A stretch of 9,703 nucleotides of DNA from a bacterium. GTDB taxonomy: Bacteria > Chloroflexota > Dormibacteria > UBA8260 > Bog-877. The position numbers were made by a program, and so were the translations under genes. The stretch spans positions 1 to 9,703 of the forward strand of contig JAJYWT010000106.1 in assembly GCA_021791345.1 (NCBI GenBank), in the 5' to 3' direction. Shown piece by piece: positions 1-6,391 of this stretch. The notes below the pieces were generated by a model. It did not search any database. It saw nothing but the letters and a program-made list of their open reading frames with translations, and was not told the DNA's origin. The first letter of the stretch is position 1, and each line of letters starts with the position of its first letter.

Positions 1-1
1 C

Positions 2-232
2 GCCGTGGTACGGGCCCATCCGGCTGCTCCCGCGCGGGCCACGGGGATCACCCAGACCGGGGGGCGGGTGGGCTCTGTCCTCGGCCCGCTCCTCTTCGGC
101 GTACTCGCCAGCCACTTCGGATACGGCTGGGCCTGGGGGCTGGCGGCGGTGGAGGCGCTTTCAGGTGCCATGGTCCTCCTGGCAGCGCGGGGGATGCTTC
201 TGCGAAGGCCGGCTCCGGCGGTCTCCGGCTGA
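2..232 (+). CDS. MFS transporter, C-terminal fragment
   Basis: The reading frame is open from base 2 to a TGA at 230-232, so only the last 76 codons of a gene that begins before the window are visible. The fragment has a GxRxGxxxGP-type turn (GGRVGSVLGPLLFGVL) followed by a hydrophobic helix, a short FGYGWAW turn and a second hydrophobic helix (LAAVEALSGAMVLLAA), then a basic tail ending RRPAPAVSG. This matches the last two transmembrane segments of a major facilitator superfamily permease, an inner-membrane secondary transporter. The substrate cannot be judged from this piece. GTG codons in this frame near base 5 are internal, not starts. There is no clear terminator after the stop. A different multi-helix permease family is possible but less likely. 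Confidence 0.7.
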   Translation, partial: AVVRAHPAAPARATGITQTGGRVGSVLGPLLFGVLASHFGYGWAWGLAAVEALSGAMVLLAARGMLLRRPAPAVSG

Positions 233-296
233 GGCCCCGCGCGAGATTCAGCCCATTGGGGGATGGCGGGAACTCGGCCTTTCAGACCAACGGGCG

Positions 297-325
297 ATGA
301 CCGCGCCCCACGGCACTTCTAGCGT
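297..325 (+). promoter_or_regulatory. weak candidate promoter for the family 5 binding lipoprotein
   Basis: ATGACC (297-302) and TAGCGT (320-325) are separated by 17 bases, which fits a -35/-10 pair with a TANNNT -10. Transcription would begin near 332 and give a leader of about 60 bases before the ATG at 391. The match is partial and this is inference only. Confidence 0.25.
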
Positions 326-373
326 TCGCCCTGGACGGGCCGAACCGCCCGAGCCGTTTGCCGCTCCAGTTCT

Positions 374-379
374 GGGAGG
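374..379 (+). promoter_or_regulatory. ribosome binding site that decides the ATG 391 start
   Basis: GGGAGG lies 11 bases before ATG 391. The in-frame TTG at 358 has no such motif upstream. Starting at 391 also gives a normal-length signal peptide with the positive charges (MRRLTWP) right at the N-terminus. Confidence 0.6.
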
Positions 380-390
380 TGCCAGGGAAG

Positions 391-2343
391 ATGAGACGAC
401 TCACGTGGCCCACGATCCTGCGACCACTCGGCGTTGCCGCCGGCGTGGTCCTCCTGCTGGCCGGGTGCGGTGGAGCCGTGTCCAGCCACCACACCACGAC
501 CGGGGGGGTGGTCACCTTCGCCGAGGGACCAAGCGCTCCGCCCAACTACATCTTCCCGCTGGAGCCCTCGGCGGACTTCAGCGTGACCAACCTCAGCCAG
601 TTCTCCTACCTGATGTACCCCCCGCTCTACTGGTTCGGGAACAACGGCCAGCCAACCTTCAACCCCACGCTCAGCATCGCCAACGCCCCCACGTTCTCGG
701 CTGGGGACACCGTGGTCAACATCACCCTCAAGCACTGGCAGTGGTCCAACGGACAGCCGCTCACCTCGCGCGACGTGGTCTTCTGGCTGAACCTGCTGAG
801 CGCCGCGACTGACCCCAACTCCCCCGCCATCGGCTCCCAGAGCGCCCCGGGGCCGGGATGGGGAGCCGAGGTGCCCGGTGGCTTCCCCTTCAACCTGGTG
901 AGCTACGCCTCCACCGGCACTTACTCGCTGCAGCTGCACCTCAATGCCGCCTACAACCCCACCTGGTTCCTGTACAACGAGCTCAGCCAGATAACCCCGA
1001 TGCCCCAGGCCGCCTGGGATGAACTCTCTCCCTCAGGGCCGGTCGGCAACTACGATGCCGCCGCCGAGACCCGGGTTCCCCTGTCTGGTACGAGCCCGAC
1101 CCAGTACGTCCCAGAGAGCCCGGGCACCGCCACGGGTGGAGCACTTGGGGTCGCCCAGTTCCTCAACTCGCAATCCCAGGAGCTCGGCACCTACTCCAGC
1201 AACCCGCTCTGGCAGGTGGTGGACGGCCCCTTCCGGATCGCGGAGTTCACCTCCGCCGGATACGCCAAGCTCGTCCCCAACCGGGATTACTCCGGATCGC
1301 CCAAGCCGACCATCTCGGCCTTCGTCGAGGAGCCGTTCACCTCGGACACCGCGGAGTTCGACGCCCTGGCATCAGGCAGCCTGACGATGGGCTTCATCCC
1401 CAACCAGGACCTCTCCCAGAAGGCCTCCTTGGAGCGTCGCTTCAACTACTCCTTCAAGCCCTGGTACGAATTTGGGTTCACCTATTTCCCGTACAACTTC
1501 ACCAACCCCACGGTGGGGCCGATTTTCCGCCAGCTCTACTTCCGCCAGGCCTTCCAGTCACTGGTCAACCAGACCCAGTACATCAAGGACTTCTACCTGG
1601 GCTACGCCACGGTGACCGACGGCCCGGTGCCCACCTATCCCGCGCACAACCCGGATGAGAGCCCGCTTGAGGCCGGGACCCCACCCTACCCCTACAACCC
1701 CAGCCGGGCGGTAAGCCTGCTGCGCGACCACGGGTGGACCGTGGTCCCCGGCGGCACCAGCTATTGCTCCCGGCCGGGCGACGGGCCGACGGAGTGCGGG
1801 ACGGGAATCACTTCGGGGCAGAAGCTTCAGTTCAGCCTCCTGTACCAGAACGGGGTCGTCGTGCTCACCAACCAGATGGAGGCCTTGCAGTCAACGGCGC
1901 GCAGCGTGGCGGGCATCGACCTCGCCCTCTCCAGCGCCCCCTTCAGCCAGGTCCTGGCCACCGCCTTCAACGGCTGCACCATGGCCAATCCCTGCTCCGG
2001 TTGGGAGCTGGCCAACTGGGGCGGGGGCTGGTCATACGCCCCTGACTACCTGCCCACCGGCGGCGAGCTGTTCGGCTGCGGCAGCACCAGCAACGCCGGC
2101 GACTGGTGCAACCCCACGACCACCGCCAACATCACCGCTACCCACACCGCCGCCAACCAGGCGGCGGAAATCTCAGCCCTCTTCCGGTACGAGGACCAGC
2201 TGGCACTGCAGCTGCCCGTCGTGTACACCCCCAGCGTCCCGATTGACAACGAGCTGGTGATGTACAAGAGCTCGCTCCAAGGGGTGCTGCCGCTCGACCC
2301 GTTCGGCAACCTCTACCCGCAGATGTACCGGTTCTCAAGCTGA
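391..2343 (+). CDS. ABC transporter solute-binding lipoprotein, family 5 (peptide/nickel type)
   Basis: The product is 650 residues from ATG 391. It opens with a lipoprotein signal: basic MRR, a hydrophobic stretch, then the lipobox LLAGC with the lipidated Cys at residue 26 and a Gly/Ser/Thr linker. The mature part has family 5 hallmarks: YLMYPPLYWF at about 73-82, LKHWQWSNGQPLTSRDVVFW at about 113-132 (the usual 'W.nGeplta.Dv.f' signature), a central RQLYFRQAFQSLVNQ region, and a C-terminal 'VVYTPS...LYPQMYRF' closing segment. Proteins of this type sit on the outer face of the cytoplasmic membrane and hand oligopeptides or similar ligands to an ABC permease. No permease or ATPase gene is next to it here, so it is an orphan in this window. 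Its length is somewhat above the usual 500-600 residues. It is rich in Asn, Ser, Thr and aromatic residues. The ligand cannot be predicted. Confidence 0.88.
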   Translation: MRRLTWPTILRPLGVAAGVVLLLAGCGGAVSSHHTTTGGVVTFAEGPSAPPNYIFPLEPSADFSVTNLSQFSYLMYPPLYWFGNNGQPTFNPTLSIANAPTFSAGDTVVNITLKHWQWSNGQPLTSRDVVFWLNLLSAATDPNSPAIGSQSAPGPGWGAEVPGGFPFNLVSYASTGTYSLQLHLNAAYNPTWFLYNELSQITPMPQAAWDELSPSGPVGNYDAAAETRVPLSGTSPTQYVPESPGTATGGALGVAQFLNSQSQELGTYSSNPLWQVVDGPFRIAEFTSAGYAKLVPNRDYSGSPKPTISAFVEEPFTSDTAEFDALASGSLTMGFIPNQDLSQKASLERRFNYSFKPWYEFGFTYFPYNFTNPTVGPIFRQLYFRQAFQSLVNQTQYIKDFYLGYATVTDGPVPTYPAHNPDESPLEAGTPPYPYNPSRAVSLLRDHGWTVVPGGTSYCSRPGDGPTECGTGITSGQKLQFSLLYQNGVVVLTNQMEALQSTARSVAGIDLALSSAPFSQVLATAFNGCTMANPCSGWELANWGGGWSYAPDYLPTGGELFGCGSTSNAGDWCNPTTTANITATHTAANQAAEISALFRYEDQLALQLPVVYTPSVPIDNELVMYKSSLQGVLPLDPFGNLYPQMYRFSS

Positions 2344-2370
2344 TCTTCCCTCCCCCACCCTTAAGTGCCC

Positions 2371-2398
2371 GCTCGCCCGCTCCCCTTGGCGGACGAGC
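2371..2398 (+). terminator. hairpin 1 of a tandem terminator-like pair
   Basis: GCTCGCCCGC (2371-2380) pairs with GCGGACGAGC (2389-2398) at 9 of 10 positions around an 8-base loop. It starts 27 bases after the stop of the binding-protein gene. There is no T-run, so intrinsic termination is plausible but not proven. Confidence 0.5.
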
Positions 2399-2400
2399 CT

Positions 2401-2430
2401 GGGGGCCCGGCCACCTGGCCGGGCCCCCTT
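2401..2430 (+). terminator. hairpin 2, perfect 12-bp GC stem
   Basis: GGGGGCCCGGCC (2401-2412) and GGCCGGGCCCCC (2417-2428) form a perfect 12-bp stem with a four-base ACCT loop. Only two T residues follow. It lies two bases after hairpin 1 and likely separates the lipoprotein transcript from the gene at 2496. High-GC bacteria often use such U-poor hairpins. It could act in both directions. Confidence 0.65.
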
Positions 2431-2495
2431 GCGGCTCGGGCTGGCGGCACGAGTCCCAGCTCCGTCCCCGCGACCGGCCTAGGGTCTCTCCGCTG

Positions 2496-3410
2496 GTGAG
2501 CGCTCGGCGGGCCCGGAGGCTGAGGGTCACCCTGCAGCTGAGCGAGGAGGGTTGGAGCCAGCGCCGGATCGCCACCCATCTCGGCCTGGCCCGTGCCACC
2601 ATCCGCGGCTACCTCACCGCCGCCCGGCGCGTGGGACTGGATGCGGCTCGAGCCGCCGCTCTGCCCGAGGCGGAGCTCCTATCCCGTGTCGAGACGGCCA
2701 GGAGGGTCGCCCCTCCCTCCCCTCTGGGCGGAGAGGATTTCTCGGAGGCGCTCTGGGAGCTGAAGGCCGACCCCCGTGCCACCATCCGGTCCGTCTGGCT
2801 GCAACTCGGGGTCCGGGAGCGTTGGGGGGAGTCGCTGGCAGAGTTCTCCCAGCGCTACCGCGCCTGGCTGGCGCTCCAGCCGGAGCTGGTCCGGCTTCCG
2901 GACCGGGCCGGCCAGCGGCTGGTGACCGCCGTGGTCCCGGTGGCGGGGAGCGGTGGCCGCGAGACGGCGGTGTACGCCGCCCAGGTGGGGGCCGGTGGGC
3001 TGCTGCTCTTGGAGCTGGGAGAGGGCGTCGGGGAGGATCACTGGCGTCTCTTCGTAGGCCACTCGCTCAGCAGGCTGGGTGGGCGGCCGCTGCGGGCGGT
3101 GCTGCCAACGGCCGTCGCCGGACGCGGCTCGGCCCAGCGCGTCGCCGGGGAGGTGCTGGGCTGTCTGATCGCGCCCCCGGACCCCCCGGCTGAGCAGGTT
3201 CTGCTGGACCGGCTGGGCACGGTGCGCGGGGACAGCTGGCCAGCCGAATTCACAGGTCACCGTGCGGGCGCTGAGTCAGTCCTGAGGCGATGGGAGGATG
3301 AGGTGAACGAGACCCCGCTGCCGGGCCTGGGGCAGTCCAGCCGTCAGCTCTTCGAACGGCTGGACCGGGGGCGCCTGCGGTCGCTGAATCCCGGAGCCGA
3401 CCTCGAGTAG
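2496..3410 (+). CDS. helix-turn-helix protein resembling a degenerate IS21 IstA transposase
   Basis: 304 residues from GTG 2496; AGGG at 2481 is at best a weak ribosome site. Residues 15-41 (LSEEGWSQRRIATHLGLARATIRGYL) form a helix-turn-helix of the kind at the N-terminus of IS21 IstA. The rest appears collinear with IstA, judged from memory of the family: residues 85-123 (ELKADPRATIRSVWLQLGV...SQRYRAW) resemble its second DNA-binding segment, 191-208 (LSRLGGRPLRAVLPTAVA) its 'FGGvP..vl.DN...av' strand, and 243-298 (VRGDSWPAEF...WEDEVNE...LFERLDRGRLRSLNP) its C-terminal end. The three catalytic acidic positions seem replaced: GQRLV for GQVDF near 139-143, LPTA for LxDN near 203-206, and L237 where Glu is expected. 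It is shorter than the usual 400-500 residues, and no istB-like ATPase gene or insertion-sequence ends are seen. Likely a domesticated DNA-binding protein or decaying relic; the role is unknown. Confidence 0.6.
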   Translation: MSARRARRLRVTLQLSEEGWSQRRIATHLGLARATIRGYLTAARRVGLDAARAAALPEAELLSRVETARRVAPPSPLGGEDFSEALWELKADPRATIRSVWLQLGVRERWGESLAEFSQRYRAWLALQPELVRLPDRAGQRLVTAVVPVAGSGGRETAVYAAQVGAGGLLLLELGEGVGEDHWRLFVGHSLSRLGGRPLRAVLPTAVAGRGSAQRVAGEVLGCLIAPPDPPAEQVLLDRLGTVRGDSWPAEFTGHRAGAESVLRRWEDEVNETPLPGLGQSSRQLFERLDRGRLRSLNPGADLE

Positions 3411-3439
3411 GGCCGGTCGGCCGCTGGCCTGGTTCCCGC

Positions 3440-3445
3440 TATGGT
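3440..3445 (+). promoter_or_regulatory. candidate -10 element for leaderless expression of the first esterase
   Basis: TATGGT fits the TANNNT -10 consensus and ends six bases before the GTG at 3452. That is where a -10 sits when the transcript begins at the start codon. No ribosome site is visible before this GTG. No good -35 is seen 16-18 bases upstream. The same hexamer forms the -10 of both promoters in the 8682-9027 region. Confidence 0.35.
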
Positions 3446-3451
3446 CATCCG

Positions 3452-4519
3452 GTGGCTGCGACCTCGGGACCGGAGACCTCGAGCTCCGAGGTCCATTTCC
3501 GGTATCCCGATCCCCGATCTGAGCTGGCCGGGGTGTCCCTGTTCCAGGAGGTGTTCTGGCCGCGGTCTGGCCCGGAGCTGGCTCGCACGGGGGAGGGGTT
3601 CTCGGTCGCGGTGCCTCGTCCGCCGGTGGACCGGATGGAGTACCTCTTCGAGCTCCGCCACCACGACGGCAGCCGCCAGCTGGTCTGCGACCCGGGCAAT
3701 CCGAGCAGGGTGCCATCCCCGTTCGGAGACAAGTCCGTCCTGGAGTTCCCCGAGTACCGCGCCCCGGAATGGTCGAGGGTGGCGGCCCTCCCCCGAGGGG
3801 AATCCGTCGATCTGGAGATCGCCTGTCCGGGGCTGAAGGCCGCGATGCGCGTCCGCATCTGGTCACCAGCCGGAGTCACCGGAGACCGGCGCCTCCCCCT
3901 CCTGCTGGCCTTCGATGGGTTGGAGTACGACCTCTACTCCCAACTCACCCAGTTCCTCGATCACGAGGTGAACCAGGGAGGGCTTCCCCCAATTCGGGCC
4001 GCCCTTCTCCACCCGGTGCGGAGGGATCAGGACTACTCGGCATCCGCCGAATTCACGACCGTGCTCTGGCAGGAGCTCATCCCCCAACTTGAGACGCTTA
4101 TCCCCGTGCACGCCGGCCCTTCCGGCCGAGCGGCGATGGGCGCCAGCCTGGGGGCGGTCGCGGCCCTGCACCTGCAGTGGGAGAGGCCAGAGGCCGTGGG
4201 CGGGCTGCTGTTGCAGTCGGGCAGCTTCTTCAACCACCATTACTTCTCCCAGGAGTTGCCCTTCGAACCCGTGGAGCGGATCTGCATGTTCACCGAACGC
4301 ATTCACCAGGCGGTGGCCGCCGCCGCTCCCGTCCCCACATCCCTCACCTGCGGGTTGGTTGAGGAGACCCTTCTGGCCAGCACGGCGATCACCAGCTCCC
4401 TGGCGAGGCTCGGGTATGGATCCGAACTCCACCGCCTCCGCGACGCCCACAACTGGGTGGCCTGGCGGGACGCCTTCGACCCGCATCTGCGAGACCTCCT
4501 CCAGCAGGTATTCGGGTGA
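3452..4519 (+). CDS. Fes/esterase D-like alpha/beta-hydrolase with N-terminal E-set domain
   Basis: 355 residues from GTG 3452. The N-terminal third (about 47-103) has the pattern of the immunoglobulin-like domain of enterochelin-esterase relatives: a D..eYlFelrhhdGs..lvcDPgNp stretch, then a strand ending LEFPEY. The catalytic part starts near 120 (VDLEIACPGLKAAMRVRIWSP) and has the strand LPLLLAFDGLEYD at 148-160. The nucleophile elbow is MGASLGA with Ser232. A conserved-looking GLVEE places the acid at Glu304 or Glu305, and the His motif DAHNWVAWRDAF gives His333, as in the GGHdW..WR motif of Fes/IroE proteins. The family hydrolyses esters (siderophore esters, S-formylglutathione or acyl groups); there is no signal peptide, so a cytosolic enzyme is expected. 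It lies 7 bases before a second esterase gene. With no siderophore genes nearby, a substrate tied to the opposing ligase operon is a reasonable inference. Confidence 0.8.
   Translation: MAATSGPETSSSEVHFRYPDPRSELAGVSLFQEVFWPRSGPELARTGEGFSVAVPRPPVDRMEYLFELRHHDGSRQLVCDPGNPSRVPSPFGDKSVLEFPEYRAPEWSRVAALPRGESVDLEIACPGLKAAMRVRIWSPAGVTGDRRLPLLLAFDGLEYDLYSQLTQFLDHEVNQGGLPPIRAALLHPVRRDQDYSASAEFTTVLWQELIPQLETLIPVHAGPSGRAAMGASLGAVAALHLQWERPEAVGGLLLQSGSFFNHHYFSQELPFEPVERICMFTERIHQAVAAAAPVPTSLTCGLVEETLLASTAITSSLARLGYGSELHRLRDAHNWVAWRDAFDPHLRDLLQQVFG
3475..3493 (+). repeat. hairpin inside the first codons of the first esterase gene
   Basis: GACCTCG (3475-3481) and CGAGGTC (3487-3493) are perfect 7-bp inverted arms around a 5-base loop. 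The hairpin begins 23 bases after the GTG start. It could damp initiation on a leaderless message, or act as a small operator next to the proposed -10. It may also be a chance result of GC-rich codons. Confidence 0.3.
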
Positions 4520-4526
4520 TTCATCG

Positions 4527-5267
4527 GTGAGGAGGGACGAGGTCTGGTTGGATGGGGGCCCCGTGGGAGCGCGTCGGGTGATCGCCCATGGCCACTACGG
4601 CCGTCCCTTCCTGGTCTTCCCGACCGACATGGGCACGGCCAGCGACTTCCAGGAGCGGGGGATGCTGGACTCGGTGGGCCAGCTGCTGGACGAGGGCCGG
4701 GCGAAGATCTACTGCATCGACAGCTTCGACAGAGCCTCCTGGCGCAACCCCGAGCTCTCGCTGGAACAGCGGGCCCGGGCCCACCTCGCCTTCGAGGCCT
4801 TCGTGGTGGACCAGGTGGTCCCCTTCATCCACCAGGATTGCGGAGGCCCGCAGGATGTGGGGCTCATGGGATTCAGCTTCGGGGCCTTCCACGCGGCCAA
4901 CTTCTGCCTCCGCCGCGCCGACCTCTTCCCCCTCTCCCTCTGCTTCTCCGGGGTCTACGACGTCTCGGTGGTGGGCGGGGGTTGGGAGCGCGGGGATACC
5001 GCCTACTTCAACAACCCCATGGACTACATGCGGCATGCCGAGGGTGACCACCTGGACTGGTTGCGGCGGCGCTGCCGGCTGCTGCTGGTGTGCGGACAGG
5101 GAGCGTTCGAGGACACCACCGGAGCCCTCCAGTCCACCCGAGACTTCGCCTCGCTGCTCCAGGCGAAGGGCGTACCCAGCGAGCTCGACCTCTGGGGCTG
5201 GGACGTGCCCCACGACTGGCCCTCCTGGAGGGCCCAGCTGGCCCACCATCTGCCCCGATTCTGCTGA
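4527..5267 (+). CDS. second esterase-family alpha/beta-hydrolase
   Basis: 246 residues from GTG 4527, seven bases after the previous stop, so probably translationally coupled. The frame is open further upstream, but that part lies inside the previous gene and does not look like this family. From GTG 4527 the N-terminus (VWLDGGPVGARRVIAHGHYG) leads directly into the strand PFLVFPTDMG, as expected. The lid/loop segment IYCIDSFDRASW at 61-72 is typical of these short esterases. The nucleophile elbow is GFSFGAFHAANF with Ser117, then FSGVYDVS and AYFNNPMDYM, an acid in GQGAFEDT (Glu195 or Asp196) and His229 in VPHDWPSW. It lacks the N-terminal E-set domain of its neighbour and is clearly divergent from it. 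No signal peptide is seen. TTG 4548 with GAGG at 4539 is an alternative start but would remove conserved-looking residues. Its exact substrate is unknown. Confidence 0.82.
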   Translation: MRRDEVWLDGGPVGARRVIAHGHYGRPFLVFPTDMGTASDFQERGMLDSVGQLLDEGRAKIYCIDSFDRASWRNPELSLEQRARAHLAFEAFVVDQVVPFIHQDCGGPQDVGLMGFSFGAFHAANFCLRRADLFPLSLCFSGVYDVSVVGGGWERGDTAYFNNPMDYMRHAEGDHLDWLRRRCRLLLVCGQGAFEDTTGALQSTRDFASLLQAKGVPSELDLWGWDVPHDWPSWRAQLAHHLPRFC

Positions 5268-5272
5268 CCGTC

Positions 5273-6391
5273 TCAGCCGGGAAGTGGGCCGCGGACTCCC
5301 TGCATCGTCTCCACGGCCAGCTGCTCCACCACCGCCGCCAGCGACCCCGTGCGCCGGTAGGTGCCCAGCTGGCGGTCGGCGCTGGTCCCCTCGCGACAGA
5401 TCTGGTGCAGGTACTCCACCTCGGACCTCGACCCCAGCTCGTCCAGGACGTCGTCAACGAACTCCAAGAGCTCAACCGCCAGCTGCCGCATGGGCACCTC
5501 GGCGGCCCGACCGAAGTCGATGAGCTGGCCATCCAGCCCATGGCGCAGGGCCCGCCACTTGTTCTCGGCGATGAGATTGGGCAGGTATTTGCGGAACCCC
5601 AGGTTCTGGCGGCGCAGCTTCACCAGCTTGGCGCAGATCGCCTGCACCAAGCCCGCCAGGCAGACCACCTCCTCGACCCGGGTGGCGGCGTCGCAGACGC
5701 GGAACTCCAGGGTGGGGTAGAGGACATGGGGGCGCAGGTCCCACCAGATCTTCTTGCCGTTGTCGATGCAGCCGGTGCGGACCAGCAGCTCCACATAGTT
5801 CTCGAAGTCGTCGGGAGAGCTGAGCTCCGGCGGGATGCCGGTCCTGGGGAAGCGCGACCAGACGACTGAGCGGTAGCTCTTGAGACCGGTCTCCCGGCCC
5901 ATCCAGAAGGGGCTGGAGGTGGAGATGGCGAGCAGGTGGGGGAGGAAGTAGCGGGCCTCATTGGCCACCTCGATCCGCAGATCAGGGTCGGGGATGGCCA
6001 CGTGCACGTGGAGCCCGAAGATCAGCAGTTCGCGGATCACGTCCTGCATCTCCTCCTCCAGCACCTTGTAGCGCTCCAGGCGGGTTACCTCCTGCTCCTG
6101 CCAGCGGGAGAAGGGGTGAGTGCCGGCCGAGACGATGCGCAGGCCGTGGGGTTCCAGAAGGTCGCTGACCGCTGATCGCAGCCGCACGACCTCGCGGTGG
6201 ACCTCGCGGATGTCGGAGCAGATGGGGGTCGCCACCTCGACCACCGACTGGAGCATCTCCGCCTTGACGTCGTCTCCGAGGTGGGGCCCGGCCTGAGCCA
6301 GGAGGGTCTCAATGTGGGATCGCAGCGCCCCCTCCCCGTCCACGATCTGGAACTCCTCCTCCACCCCCAGGGTGAGCCAGCGGGCGCTCAA
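5273..6391 (-). CDS. GCS2/YbdK-type glutamate-cysteine ligase-like carboxylate-amine ligase
   Basis: 372 residues from TTG 6391, the same length as E. coli YbdK. The start is set by the TTGA overlap with the upstream stop and by GGAGGAGG four bases before it. Upstream sequence in this frame is a Gly/Arg/Ala-rich shadow without family resemblance. Family motifs are all present: TLGVEEEFQIVD at 7-18 (acidic metal/glutamate site), LQSVVEVATPICSDIREV at 47-64, SAGTHPFSRW at 88-97, FGLHVHVAIPD at 125-135, SSPFWMGRETGLKSYRS at 159-175, and WWDLRPHVLYPTLEFRVCD at 216-234. The family joins a glutamate or similar carboxylate to an amine using ATP through an acyl-phosphate, with a glutamine-synthetase-like fold; YbdK shows weak glutamate-cysteine ligase activity. 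Being last in an operon with two ATP-grasp ligases, it probably makes one amide bond of a shared product. No obvious loss of key residues. Confidence 0.9.
   Translation of the reverse strand: MSARWLTLGVEEEFQIVDGEGALRSHIETLLAQAGPHLGDDVKAEMLQSVVEVATPICSDIREVHREVVRLRSAVSDLLEPHGLRIVSAGTHPFSRWQEQEVTRLERYKVLEEEMQDVIRELLIFGLHVHVAIPDPDLRIEVANEARYFLPHLLAISTSSPFWMGRETGLKSYRSVVWSRFPRTGIPPELSSPDDFENYVELLVRTGCIDNGKKIWWDLRPHVLYPTLEFRVCDAATRVEEVVCLAGLVQAICAKLVKLRRQNLGFRKYLPNLIAENKWRALRHGLDGQLIDFGRAAEVPMRQLAVELLEFVDDVLDELGSRSEVEYLHQICREGTSADRQLGTYRRTGSLAAVVEQLAVETMQGVRGPLPG

Noticed and set aside
2344..3451. Intact IS21-type insertion sequence around the IstA-like gene
   Set aside because: No istB, no terminal inverted repeats or target duplication could be found on either side, and the catalytic residues appear lost.
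4089..4526. Upstream extension of the second esterase frame, overlapping the first esterase by over 400 bases
   Set aside because: The translated extension is Arg/Pro/Ser/Trp-rich and unlike the family, while the overlapping frame carries the esterase Ser and His motifs. GTG 4527 gives the proper N-terminus.
4521..5249. Long minus-strand open frame opposite the second esterase (242 codons)
   Set aside because: Antisense shadow of a gene with a full catalytic triad; composition is Val/Gly/Glu/His-rich without domain features.
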